Part shown: positions 1-7,386 of the stretch, in pieces
How the letters are laid out: every line of letters starts with the position of its first letter
Position numbering within the stretch: the first letter of the stretch is position 1
From: Brevundimonas sp. UBA4609
GTDB lineage: Bacteria > Pseudomonadota > Alphaproteobacteria > Caulobacterales > Caulobacteraceae
Direction: 5' to 3'
Length of the DNA stretch: 13,950 bases
NCBI GenBank assembly: GCA_002386585.1
Contig: DGIZ01000131.1
Location: 1 to 13,950 of the forward strand
Position numbers and translations under genes: made by a program
The notes under the pieces: generated by a model
The model's input: only the letters and a program-made list of their open reading frames with translations
Told to the model about the DNA's origin: nothing
Databases searched by the model: none

Positions 1-158
1 GCCAGCGCCGCCGCGATGACCGCCCGCGCGCCCGTCAGGAACAGCGGCGACAGGTCCGCCACCGCCACCCGCGTCGCGGGCAGCGAGCCGCTGAAGATCA
101 CCACCCCCAGAAGCCCGCAGATCAGGCCGTCGATGCGTTTCTGTTTCGCCGTGTCCAT
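1..158 (-). CDS. EamA/DMT-family transporter, N-terminal fragment
   Basis: About 52 residues are visible from an ATG at 158; the rest lies beyond the left window edge. The protein begins with a short charged tail (MDTAKQKRID), then a hydrophobic helix (about residues 11–25) and the segment SLPATRVAVADLSPLF, followed by an arginine-containing start of a second helix. This pattern (first helix, a small-residue 'TR/K' turn, 'dlsPlfltgaRa') is typical of the first EamA repeat of drug/metabolite exporters, inner-membrane proteins with ten helices. A strong ribosome site (AGAGGA, 8 bases before the ATG) supports the start. The gene is divergent from a MocR-type regulator, a common pairing in which the regulator controls the transporter. 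The exported substrate cannot be told from the sequence. Confidence 0.75.
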   Translation of the reverse strand, partial: MDTAKQKRIDGLICGLLGVVIFSGSLPATRVAVADLSPLFLTGARAVIAAAL

Positions 159-246
159 TCCGTCTTCCTCTTCGCCGCCTGATTGGACTCCCGGCGCTGG
201 CGAAGGCAGCCACAGATCGATACGCTTCTGCCAAACTGTATGGGTT
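159..246. promoter_or_regulatory. Divergent intergenic region between the EamA transporter and the mocR gene
   Basis: This 88-bp gap must hold the promoters for both divergent genes and, by analogy with other MocR pairs, the regulator's binding site. Visible candidates are an interrupted inverted repeat (GGCAG at 205–209 and CTGCC at 228–232), a short direct repeat TATGG (239–243 and 246–250) running into the mocR start, and one GANTC site (GACTC, 186–190), the target of the CcrM methylase in Caulobacter relatives. None of the promoter hexamers is close to consensus, so no exact promoter is claimed. Confidence 0.4.
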
Positions 247-1647
247 ATGGAGCCGACACGGTTGTCCCGCAGCACACGCACCACCGAGGTCATGGAGGCC
301 ATTCGCACCCGTATCGCCGGGCGCAGCCTGGCCCCCGGCGACCGCCTGCCGTCGATCCGGCGTTTCGCCGAGACCATGGCGGTTTCGCCTTCGACCGTCG
401 TCGAGGCGTATGACCGGCTGGCGGCCGAGGGGTTGATCCGCGCTCGGCCGGGATCAGGCTTCTACGTTTCGGGCGCCGCCCTGCCTCCGCTCAGTTTTGC
501 GGTCGATCCCGGCCTGCACGACCGCGCCGTCGATCCCTTCTGGGTGTCGCGCCAGTCGCTGGAGGCGCCGCCGGAGGCCCTAAAGCCCGGCTGCGGCTGG
601 CTGCCTGCCGACTGGATGCCGACCGAGGCGCTGCGCAAGGCCCTGCGCGCCGTAGCGCGGGCGGACGACGCCCTCCTGACCGACTATGGCGGCGTGCTCG
701 GCTCGAGGGCGCTGCGCCGCATCCTTCTGGGTCGTCTGGCGACCGAGGGGCTGCAACTCGGCCAGGATCAGGTGCTGCTGACCGGCTCCGGCACCCATGC
801 CGTCGATCTGACGTGCCGTTATCTGCTGCGGCCCGGCGATACGGTGGTGGTGGACGATCCCTGCTACTTCAACTTCCGCGCCCTGCTGCGCGCGCATCAG
901 GTCCAGGTCGTCAGCGTCCCCTACACACCGACAGGCCCTGACGTCGAACGGTTCGAGGCCATACTGAAGCAGGCCTCCCCCCGGCTCTATCTGACCAACG
1001 CCGGGCTTCAGAATCCGACCGGCGCGGGCATCGCGCCCCAGACGGCGCACCGCCTGCTGAATCTGGCCGCCGCGCATGACCTCACCATCATCGAGGACGA
1101 TCTTTTCGCCGATCTGGAGCCCGAGCCCACCACCCGACTGGCGGCGCTGGACGGGCTTAACCGGGTCATCCGCATCGGCAGCTTCTCCAAGACGCTGTCG
1201 GCCTCCCTGCGCTGCGGCTACATCGCGGCGCGCGTCGACCGGATTTCGGACCTGGCCGATCTTCAGGTGGCGACGGGCTTTGTCGGCGCCAGTCCGGTGG
1301 CGGCCGAGGCCATCGCCCACGTCCTGGCCGGGGGCGGCTATCGCAAGCACCTGGACGAAGTTCATCGACGCCTGGCGCGAAAGCGCCGCGAGGTGATCGC
1401 CCGCCTGAGATCCCTCGGCGTCGAACCCTGGATCGAGCCGCGCGGCGGCTTCAATCTTTGGTGTCGACTGCCCGGCGAGATCGATTCCGCCGAATTGGCG
1501 CGCGCCGCGCTGAAAGAGGACATCGTCCTGGCGCCCGGCGACGTATTCAGCCCCTCACAGACGGCCAGCCGCTTCATGCGGGTCAATGTGACCCACTGCG
1601 ACGACCCGCGCCTGATGAGCTTCCTGCGCCTAGGCCTCAGCGGCTGA
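247..1647 (+). CDS. MocR-family (GntR-type HTH plus aminotransferase domain) transcriptional regulator
   Basis: The 466-residue protein is of normal MocR length. Residues about 10–73 form a GntR winged helix-turn-helix (LAPGDRLPSIRRFAE, then SPSTVVEAYDRLAAEGLI, ending RPGSGFYV). Residues about 110–466 form an aminotransferase class I fold with the pyridoxal-phosphate elements DYGGVLGSRALR, LQNPTG, EDDLFADL and SFSKTL. Lysine 315 in SFSKTL is the expected PLP Schiff-base residue, so cofactor binding should be intact. MocR proteins use this domain to sense PLP or an amino compound rather than as a working enzyme. The ATG at 247 is chosen because the wing-helix begins directly after it; an in-frame extension to 16 would run through the transporter gene on the opposite strand. 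No good ribosome site precedes it. It probably controls the divergent transporter and itself. It resembles PdxR, but no pdxS/pdxT genes are nearby. Confidence 0.88.
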   Translation: MEPTRLSRSTRTTEVMEAIRTRIAGRSLAPGDRLPSIRRFAETMAVSPSTVVEAYDRLAAEGLIRARPGSGFYVSGAALPPLSFAVDPGLHDRAVDPFWVSRQSLEAPPEALKPGCGWLPADWMPTEALRKALRAVARADDALLTDYGGVLGSRALRRILLGRLATEGLQLGQDQVLLTGSGTHAVDLTCRYLLRPGDTVVVDDPCYFNFRALLRAHQVQVVSVPYTPTGPDVERFEAILKQASPRLYLTNAGLQNPTGAGIAPQTAHRLLNLAAAHDLTIIEDDLFADLEPEPTTRLAALDGLNRVIRIGSFSKTLSASLRCGYIAARVDRISDLADLQVATGFVGASPVAAEAIAHVLAGGGYRKHLDEVHRRLARKRREVIARLRSLGVEPWIEPRGGFNLWCRLPGEIDSAELARAALKEDIVLAPGDVFSPSQTASRFMRVNVTHCDDPRLMSFLRLGLSG

Positions 1648-2890
1648 GCGCAGCGGGGAACGGGCGGCCGAGAGCCTCGGCCATGGCCTGCTGATTGATC
1701 AGCAGCACCAGGTCGCGCAGGTGGTAATTGTTGGACAGCACCACCACCGTCACCTCCTGATCCGGCTGATAGGATACCAGGTTACGGAAGCCCGCCCAGC
1801 TGCCGGTGTGGTAAATCTGGCGGTCGCTGAACGGCGAAGAGGTCCGCTCGCCCAAAGCGCTGACGTAGAGGCCGTAGCCATAGGCCCGGTGCGGGCCGCG
1901 CCGCTCCGGCATATCGTCCGGCGCATGGTCGGCGATCAGGTCGGCATAGGCCTTGTCGCTCAGGATATGACCCTGATGCAGGGCGCGGTTCCAGGCCAGC
2001 ATGTCGTCCAGCGTCGAATACAGGGCCCCTGCGCCGGCCACCACGCTGACGTTGGCGATGGGCTGCGGCGTCAGACCCGCAGGGAACAGGCCGTAGCCCA
2101 TGGCCAGCCCCTGGGCGTCGTCATTCACGTCGGAGCCGGTGTCCTTCAGGCCCTGGGGCTTGAGGATGGCCTGCTCCAGATAGGTCTCGAACGGCTGGCC
2201 GCTGGCCCTCGACACGATCTCGGCCGCCAGATTGAAGGCGGCGTTGTTGTAGCGAACCTTTGTTCCCGGTTCGAACTGCAGGCCATAGCGGGCCGAGGTC
2301 TCGGTCAGCTCCTGCGGCGTACGATGGGTGACCCGAATACGGCCCCACTCGGCCTGGGCCATCAGGTCCGGGATACCCGAAGTGTGCGACAGCAGATGAT
2401 GGATGCGCAGCGGCCGCCAGGCGTCCGGGCACGGCTCGATCCATTTGCAGACGGGATCGTCGACCGACAGCTTGCCCTCGTCCTGAAGCTTCAGGACAGC
2501 GACGGCGGTGAACTGCTTGGACACCGACGCCAGGCGGAAACGGGTGTCCAGGGCGAAGGGCGTGTCCTGCTCATAGTTCGCCTTACCGTAGACCTGGCGG
2601 AACAGGACCTGATCCCCCTTGGCGACCAGGACAGCGCCGGTGAACTGCTTGGTCGCGGCCAGATGATCCAACCGCTCCTTCAACTGCGGCAGAGCCTCGA
2701 CCACCTCGACGGGCGGTCGCTTGGGCAGGTCCGACTGATAGACGACAGCCGCCTGGGTCTCCGGCGCGACGGCGTTCAGGAACCAGGCCCCCGCCCCGGC
2801 CGAAATCAGGCCGGCGGCGACGAGAGAGCCGAGGAACCAGGGCCTGCCGCCCGCAGTCTTGGGAACGATGAACACGGTACTAGACGTCAA
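1637..2890 (-). CDS. Membrane-anchored serine hydrolase, beta-lactamase/class C-like (PF00144 type)
   Basis: The 417-residue protein has an N-terminal hydrophobic helix at about 19–41 (signal anchor), then a periplasmic serine hydrolase domain. The three active-site motifs of the class C beta-lactamase/DD-peptidase/esterase group are present: SVSK (Ser122, Lys125), YNN (Tyr214, Asn216) and HTG (361–363, in place of KTG). The family includes esterases, D-aminopeptidases and penicillin-binding-like proteins, so the substrate is unknown; a true beta-lactamase is possible but not implied. The only plausible starts are TTG at 2890, which overlaps the end of era by 11 bp, and GTG at 2875; neither has a well-spaced ribosome site, suggesting translation coupled to era. 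Its 3' end overlaps the convergent mocR gene by 11 bp. In many relatives recO follows era here. Confidence 0.85.
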   Translation of the reverse strand: MTSSTVFIVPKTAGGRPWFLGSLVAAGLISAGAGAWFLNAVAPETQAAVVYQSDLPKRPPVEVVEALPQLKERLDHLAATKQFTGAVLVAKGDQVLFRQVYGKANYEQDTPFALDTRFRLASVSKQFTAVAVLKLQDEGKLSVDDPVCKWIEPCPDAWRPLRIHHLLSHTSGIPDLMAQAEWGRIRVTHRTPQELTETSARYGLQFEPGTKVRYNNAAFNLAAEIVSRASGQPFETYLEQAILKPQGLKDTGSDVNDDAQGLAMGYGLFPAGLTPQPIANVSVVAGAGALYSTLDDMLAWNRALHQGHILSDKAYADLIADHAPDDMPERRGPHRAYGYGLYVSALGERTSSPFSDRQIYHTGSWAGFRNLVSYQPDQEVTVVVLSNNYHLRDLVLLINQQAMAEALGRPFPAALSR

Positions 2891-3845
2891 ACTCCAGGCC
2901 GAACTGGGCGTACAATGCCTTCGAGTCTTGCCACTTCGGATCGACTTTGACGGTCAAAAACAGGTGAACGGGGCGATCCAGTATCTCGATCAGCTCCTCG
3001 CGCGCCTTCTGGCCGATCCATTTCAGGGTCTGGCCGCCCTTGCCCAGCACGATCGGGCGCTGGCTTTCACGCTCGACATAGATGGTCTGTTCGATGCGCG
3101 CCGAGCCGTCGGCGCGGTCCTCGAAGCTGGTCGTCTCGACCGCCGCCGAATAGGGCAGTTCCTCGTGGACCCGCAGATAGACCTTCTCGCGCGTGATCTC
3201 GGCGGCCAGAACGCGCAGCGGCACGTCCGCCGACTGGTCTTCGGGATAGAGCCACGGCCCCTTGGGCATGGCCTTGGCCAGACGCGCCTTCAGATCGTCC
3301 ACGCCGTCGCCGCTGAGCGCCGAGATCATGAAGACCTCTGAATAGACGCCCGTTTCGAACAGGCGCTGCGACAGGGCCAGCAGGGTGTCGCGACGCATCC
3401 CGTCGATCTTGTTCAACGCCAGGATGACCTTGGTGTCGGTCGCCTTCAGATTGGCGATGATGGTCTCGGTGTCCTCGGCCGAGCGGCGGTCGGCGGGCGT
3501 GCCTTCGCGGCCTTCCGCGTCGATGTGCGACTGGGCGTCGACCAGGTGGACGACCACGTCGGCGTCCTGAGCCCCGGCCCAGGCCGAGGCGACCATGGCG
3601 CGGTCCAGACGGCGGCGCGGGGTGAAGACGCCGGGCGTGTCCACCAGCACGATCTGGGCGTCGCCCTCGATGGCGATGCCGCGCACGGGAAAGCGCGTCG
3701 TCTGCACCTTCTGGGTGACGATGGAGACCTTGGAGCCCGTCAACCGGTTCACCAGCGTCGACTTGCCCGCATTGGGCGCGCCGATGATGGCGGCGAAGCC
3801 CGCGTGCTGGTTGCTGATCTCGGTGGTTTCGGGAGTTTCGGTCAA
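2880..3845 (-). CDS. era: GTPase Era, 16S rRNA-binding ribosome assembly factor
   Basis: Era is a GTPase that binds the 3' end of 16S rRNA and helps mature the 30S subunit. The 321-residue protein shows all G motifs: GAPNAGKS (G1, 22–29), QTTR (G2, 48–51), DTPG (G3, 69–72), NKID (G4, 145–148) and SAL (G5, 175–177). A C-terminal KH RNA-binding domain carries GKGG at 268–271. Era is usually near 300 residues; the excess lies mainly in a polar stretch at about 105–127 between G3 and G4. The start is TTG at 3845, overlapping the rnc stop by 4 bases (TTGA), with GAAGG 6 bases upstream; no ATG exists near the N-terminus in this frame. It lies directly downstream of rnc, a widely conserved pairing in rRNA processing and ribosome assembly. 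Confidence 0.97.
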   Translation of the reverse strand: MTETPETTEISNQHAGFAAIIGAPNAGKSTLVNRLTGSKVSIVTQKVQTTRFPVRGIAIEGDAQIVLVDTPGVFTPRRRLDRAMVASAWAGAQDADVVVHLVDAQSHIDAEGREGTPADRRSAEDTETIIANLKATDTKVILALNKIDGMRRDTLLALSQRLFETGVYSEVFMISALSGDGVDDLKARLAKAMPKGPWLYPEDQSADVPLRVLAAEITREKVYLRVHEELPYSAAVETTSFEDRADGSARIEQTIYVERESQRPIVLGKGGQTLKWIGQKAREELIEILDRPVHLFLTVKVDPKWQDSKALYAQFGLEFDV

Positions 3846-4558
3846 ATCACGCCTTCACGTTTCAAAAGAGCGACGGCGGCGGCCTTTTCCGCCTCCTGTC
3901 GCGAACGCCCTTGGGCTCGGGCGGGTTCATATCCGGTCACCGTCGCCTCGACCGTGAAGGTCGGCGCGTGGTCCGAGCCGGTGCGCTGGACCACCTCATA
4001 GGTCGGCAGCGGACGGCCCTGGCCCTGCGCCCATTCCTGCAGGGCGGACTTGGGATTGGTGATGGCCGGCGCGGGAGGCGCCGCCAGTTCCTCGGCCCAG
4101 GCGCGCTCGAACACGGCCTGAGCCACGATCAGCCCGCCGTCGCGATAGACGGCCGCCAGGATCGCCTCAACAGCATCGGCGATGACTCCGGCCTTTCTGC
4201 GGCCGCCGGTCTTGGTCTCGCCCGGAGACAGGCGCAGGGCGTCGCCGACGCCCAGCCGCTCGCCCACGCGGGCGCAGGCGGTCTTGTCCACCAGGGCGTG
4301 CAGGCGGGCCGACAACTGCCCCTCGTCCGCTGCGGGAAAGTCGCGCACCAGGCGGTCGGCCACCAGAAGACCCAGCACCCGGTCGCCCAGGAACTCCAGC
4401 CGCTCGTTGTCGGCCGGAACCTGCGGGCCTGCGCCTTCGCCCACGCTGGAATGGGTCAGGGCGCGTTCCAGCAGCTCGGGCTCGGCGAAATCATGTCCCA
4501 GACGACGACGCAGGGCCGCCACGGCCTCGGCGCGCACGTTCGTGCGTCCGCCGGCCAT
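3842..4558 (-). CDS. rnc: Ribonuclease III
   Basis: RNase III cuts double-stranded RNA, including the rRNA precursor and structured mRNAs. The 238-residue protein has the signature NERLEFLGD (51–59), giving metal/catalytic residues Glu52, Glu55 and Asp59, and the second acidic pair Asp128 and Glu131 in ADAVEA. These match Glu38, Glu41, Asp45, Asp114 and Glu117 of the E. coli enzyme, so it should be active as a dimer. A C-terminal double-stranded-RNA-binding domain runs from about 165 (NPKSALQEWAQGQGRPLPTY) to 235. The ATG at 4558 overlaps the lepB stop by one base (TGATG); a longer reading to 4642 would lie inside lepB and is rejected. No separate ribosome site is seen, so translation probably depends on re-initiation after lepB. 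Confidence 0.97.
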   Translation of the reverse strand: MAGGRTNVRAEAVAALRRRLGHDFAEPELLERALTHSSVGEGAGPQVPADNERLEFLGDRVLGLLVADRLVRDFPAADEGQLSARLHALVDKTACARVGERLGVGDALRLSPGETKTGGRRKAGVIADAVEAILAAVYRDGGLIVAQAVFERAWAEELAAPPAPAITNPKSALQEWAQGQGRPLPTYEVVQRTGSDHAPTFTVEATVTGYEPARAQGRSRQEAEKAAAVALLKREGVI

Positions 4559-5484
4559 CAGTCGAGGATCTTGAAGAACCGGCTGAAGCGCACGTTGGCG
4601 AACCAGCTGACCGGGTTGAACAGCGAGGCGCCCGGCGTCCACGAGAACATGATGATCTCGGCCTTGCCGACCAGGTTCTCGGCCGGGACCATGCCCACGC
4701 CCGCCGACATCTCGACGCGGCTGTCGATCGAGTTGTCGCGGTTGTCGCCCATCATGAAGTAGTGGCCGGCCGGCACCTCATACAGCGGCGTGTCGTCCAG
4801 ATCGCCGCCGGGACCGAAGTCCTGCGTCATGAAGCTCTTGCCGCCCGGCAGGGTCTCGCGCACCTGCGTCACCGAACGCGGGCCGAACATGTCCGCCATC
4901 TGGGCGCGGCTGACCACCACGTCCTGAACCGGCGCGCCATTGATGTAGAGCTTGTTGGCGATCATCTGCACCTTGTCGCCCGGCAGGCCGATCACGCGCT
5001 TGATGTAGTCCGTCTTGTTGTCGCGCGGCAGCTTGAACACGGCGATGTCGCCGCGTTCCGGCGCCTTGCCCAGGATGCGGCCGTTGAACACCGGCGGGCT
5101 GAACGGGATCGAGTGCTTGGAATAGCCGTACGACCACTTCGACACGACGATGTAGTCGCCTTCGTACAGGTTCGGCTCCATCGAGGCCGACGGGATGGTG
5201 AAGGGCTGGAACAGCAGCACACGCAGCACCAGCGCGATCAGCAGGGCGAAAACGACGGTCTTGATGATCTCGACCGTTTCGTTGCTCGCGGACTTTTCTT
5301 TCTTCACTCGCTTGGCCTTCCTGGAGCGCCGGGGCGCATAGATCGGGGTCTCGCTGTCGAGGGCTTCGGGGTCGTCCCCCATGTCGAAGGGCGCGTCGCC
5401 GTCGTCGCTCCAGATCGGCCGTTGGTCAGCCGGTTCGAGGGCTGGATTGGCCGCTCCGCCGTTCGCCTTGGGGTCGTCGCTCAT
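4558..5484 (-). CDS. lepB: Signal peptidase I
   Basis: LepB removes signal peptides from exported proteins at the outer face of the inner membrane. The 308-residue protein has the S26 boxes: IPSASMEP with catalytic Ser101, DYIKRVIGLPGD with general base Lys162, and the late box MMGDNRDNSIDSR. One clear membrane helix lies at about 71–92, just before the serine box, as in single-span alphaproteobacterial forms. The roughly 70-residue tail before it is unusual in look: acidic to about residue 45, then strongly basic (RRSRKAKRVKKEK). The ATG at 5484 is preferred; an upstream in-frame start at 5556 would put a strong hairpin (5499–5515) inside the coding region. The ribosome site is weak (GAG 7–9 bases before the ATG). 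It is followed without a gap by rnc. Confidence 0.95.
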   Translation of the reverse strand: MSDDPKANGGAANPALEPADQRPIWSDDGDAPFDMGDDPEALDSETPIYAPRRSRKAKRVKKEKSASNETVEIIKTVVFALLIALVLRVLLFQPFTIPSASMEPNLYEGDYIVVSKWSYGYSKHSIPFSPPVFNGRILGKAPERGDIAVFKLPRDNKTDYIKRVIGLPGDKVQMIANKLYINGAPVQDVVVSRAQMADMFGPRSVTQVRETLPGGKSFMTQDFGPGGDLDDTPLYEVPAGHYFMMGDNRDNSIDSRVEMSAGVGMVPAENLVGKAEIIMFSWTPGASLFNPVSWFANVRFSRFFKILD

Positions 5485-5596
5485 CGTCTGCTCGAATCCC
5501 CCGCCGAACGCGGGGTTTGAAGGTCGAGGCGTAGTCGCTGAAACCGCTGCGAGCAAGACTCTGGATGATGAAGGAACCGCAACCTTCGCGGCGGCG
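5485..5596 (-). promoter_or_regulatory. acpS–lepB intergenic leader with hairpin
   Basis: This is the longest gap in the pdxJ–era block (112 bp), where all other junctions overlap. It contains a perfect 6-bp GC stem with a 5-base loop at 5499–5515 (CCCCGC/GCGGGG), ending 14 bases before the lepB ATG, and a GANTC site (5494–5498) between stem and start. No U-run follows the stem on the minus strand, so it is not a classic terminator. A poor promoter-like pair (TTGCTC, 17-base spacer, TACGCC) exists upstream but is weak. A role as a lepB-specific promoter or as a structure limiting lepB translation is inference. Confidence 0.4.
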
Positions 5597-5998
5597 TCAG
5601 GCCTTGGGCAGGGCCTCGATCACCACGAAGGCGAGCGCATAGGGATGTTCGTCGCTCAGGGTCAGATAAATGCGCGCCTCATGACCCGGCGGGGTCAGGC
5701 GGGCCAGATGCTCGGCCGCGTGGCCGGTCAGGGCCAGGGTCGGCTGGCCGGACGGCAGGTTCACCACCCCCATGTCGCGCCAGTAGACGTCGGAGCGCAT
5801 CCCCGTGCCCAGAGCCTTGGCGCAGGCCTCCTTGGCGGCGAACCGCTTGGCGTAGCTCCACGCCGGATCGGCCTTGCGGTCCGAGCGGGTGCGCTCCAGT
5901 TCGGTGAAGACGCGCTGCTTGAAACGGTCGCCGAAGCGGTCCAGCGACGCCTGGATGCGCCGGATGTCCGACAGGTCGGCGCCGACGCCGATGATCAT
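5597..5998 (-). CDS. acpS: Holo-[acyl-carrier-protein] synthase
   Basis: AcpS transfers the 4'-phosphopantetheine arm of coenzyme A to a serine of apo-ACP, enabling fatty acid synthesis. The 133-residue protein has the family motifs [12 protein letters not shown] with metal ligand Asp8, RVFTELE, and [16 protein letters not shown] with Glu57, followed by the C-terminal strand [16 protein letters not shown]. The SDE in place of the more usual SH fits my memory of alphaproteobacterial sequences. The ATG at 5998 overlaps the pdxJ stop (ATGA), with GAGG 7 bases upstream; a longer reading to 6250 lies inside pdxJ and has shadow-like arginine-rich composition. The pdxJ–acpS pairing is conserved widely in Proteobacteria. 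Confidence 0.96.
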   Translation of the reverse strand: MIIGVGADLSDIRRIQASLDRFGDRFKQRVFTELERTRSDRKADPAWSYAKRFAAKEACAKALGTGMRSDVYWRDMGVVNLPSGQPTLALTGHAAEHLARLTPPGHEARIYLTLSDEHPYALAFVVIEALPKA

Positions 5999-6741
5999 GA
6001 CACGGCCTCGTCCATGGCCGCGCGCATCCGACGGATGGCGGCGTCGAGGCCGACGAAGACCGCCTCGCCGATCAGGAAGTGGCCGATATTCAGTTCGACG
6101 ATCTCGCGGACGGCCAGAACCTCGCTCGCCGTCGCGAAGTCGAGGCCGTGCCCCGCATGGACCTCCAGCCCCAGAATGTCGGCCTGTGCGGCGGCGGCGG
6201 CCAGACGGTCGAACTCGACCGCGCGCTCGGCCGGGTCGGTCAGGTGGCAATAGCGGCCGGTGTGGAACTCGACCACCTGGGCGCCGACGGCGGCGGCGGC
6301 CTCGACCTGATCCTCGGAAGGTTCGATGAACAGGCTGACGCGGATTCCCGCGTCGGACAGGGCCTTCACCACCGGGGCGATGCGGGCCTCATGACCGGCG
6401 ACGGCCAGACCGCCCTCGGTCGTCACCTCTTCGCGGCGCTCCGGCACCAGACAGGCGGCGTGCGGACGGTGGCGCAGGGCGATGGCCAGCATCTCCTCCG
6501 TCACCGCCATCTCGAAGTTCAGCGGCTTGTCCGCGCGGCGGCACAGGGCCGTCAGCACGTCGATGTCGGCGTCGGTGATGTGACGGCGGTCCTCGCGTAG
6601 GTGAGCGGTGATGCCGTCGGCGCCGGCCGCCAGCGCCACCTCGGCCGCGCGGGCCGGATCGGGATGAGCGCCGCCGCGAGCGTTACGAACCGTGGCGACG
6701 TGGTCGATATTGACGCCCAGACGAACCCGCTGACGCTTCAT
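5995..6741 (-). CDS. pdxJ: Pyridoxine 5'-phosphate synthase
   Basis: PdxJ condenses 1-deoxy-D-xylulose 5-phosphate with 3-amino-2-oxopropyl phosphate to give pyridoxine 5'-phosphate, the last ring-forming step of the DXP-dependent vitamin B6 route. The 248-residue barrel protein shows [17 protein letters not shown] (8–24), HLREDRRHI with His47 and His54, LNFEMA with Glu77, EFHTGRY, HAGHGL, and the C-terminal phosphate-binding stretch [17 protein letters not shown]. These correspond to His45, His50, Glu72 and His193 of the E. coli enzyme. It starts 15 bases after pyrE with a purine-rich GAGAGA site, and its stop overlaps acpS. A PLP-binding MocR regulator also occurs in the window, but it lies 4 kb away and nothing links the two. 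Confidence 0.97.
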   Translation of the reverse strand: MKRQRVRLGVNIDHVATVRNARGGAHPDPARAAEVALAAGADGITAHLREDRRHITDADIDVLTALCRRADKPLNFEMAVTEEMLAIALRHRPHAACLVPERREEVTTEGGLAVAGHEARIAPVVKALSDAGIRVSLFIEPSEDQVEAAAAVGAQVVEFHTGRYCHLTDPAERAVEFDRLAAAAAQADILGLEVHAGHGLDFATASEVLAVREIVELNIGHFLIGEAVFVGLDAAIRRMRAAMDEAVS

Positions 6742-6756
6742 CCCGTTCTCTCTTCT

Positions 6757-7341
6757 CTACTTCGACAGGCGGCGGCTGCCCGGATCCTCGACCGGCAGGG
6801 CGGCCAGTTCCGGCGGCAGGGCGTCGGCCGGATAGGCCGGCACTTCCATCGAGGCCAGGGCGATCAGGGGCACGCCCACATCGACCTTGCCGCCCGAACG
6901 GTCGACGATGCAGGCGGCGGCGACGACTTCGCCACCCGCCTTCTGGATCGCAGCGATGCATTCGCGCGACGACAAGCCCGTGGTGACGATGTCCTCGACC
7001 ATGACGATCTTCTCGCCCGGCTCGACCGAGAAGCCGCGACGCAGCTTGAACTCGCCGCCCTCGCGCTCGACGTACATGGAGCGGACGTTCAGGTGCTTGG
7101 CCGTCTCATAGCCGGGGATGATGCCGCCCACGGCGGGCGAGATCGCCGCATCGACCGGGCCGACCGTGGCGACGATGTTTTCCGCCAGCGCCTTGCACAG
7201 ACGCTCGCAGCGGGCGCCGTCCATGAAGACCAGGTTCTTCTGCAGGAAGACCGGGCTGTGCAGGCCGGACGAGAGGACGAAATGGCCTTCGCGCAGGGCG
7301 CCGGCGTCGCGGAATTCGTTGAGGACGTCTTCAGTGTTCAT
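6757..7341 (-). CDS. pyrE: Orotate phosphoribosyltransferase
   Basis: PyrE joins orotate to PRPP to make orotidine 5'-monophosphate in pyrimidine synthesis. The 194-residue protein carries the PRPP-binding motif [10 protein letters not shown] (113–122), the loop region around [15 protein letters not shown] (90–104), and an N-terminal substrate segment [17 protein letters not shown]. Length and motif pattern match the shorter PyrE type found in Alphaproteobacteria and Thermus rather than the 213-residue E. coli type; this subtype call rests on memory of the family. AAGGA lies 8 bases before the ATG. It is 45 bp downstream of the LOG-family gene and 15 bp upstream of pdxJ, consistent with one transcript. 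Confidence 0.96.
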   Translation of the reverse strand: MNTEDVLNEFRDAGALREGHFVLSSGLHSPVFLQKNLVFMDGARCERLCKALAENIVATVGPVDAAISPAVGGIIPGYETAKHLNVRSMYVEREGGEFKLRRGFSVEPGEKIVMVEDIVTTGLSSRECIAAIQKAGGEVVAAACIVDRSGGKVDVGVPLIALASMEVPAYPADALPPELAALPVEDPGSRRLSK

Positions 7342-7386
7342 GAAAGCCGTCCTTAGACCGTGTGACGGCAGCCCTCAACCCGCGCC

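Noticed and set aside
1637..1647. 11-bp overlap of the mocR and hydrolase 3' ends as a regulatory antisense element
   Set aside because: Short convergent 3' overlaps are common in compact genomes and no hairpin or terminator is present to suggest more.
1721..2950. A 409-codon open frame on the plus strand opposite the serine hydrolase
   Set aside because: Composition is typical of an antisense shadow (Gly/Gln/Arg/Val-rich, no motif), and the minus-strand protein has three intact catalytic motifs.
3842..4642. Longer N-terminus for RNase III starting inside lepB
   Set aside because: The added 28 residues do not resemble RNase III, and the ATG at 4558 forms a TGATG junction with the lepB stop.
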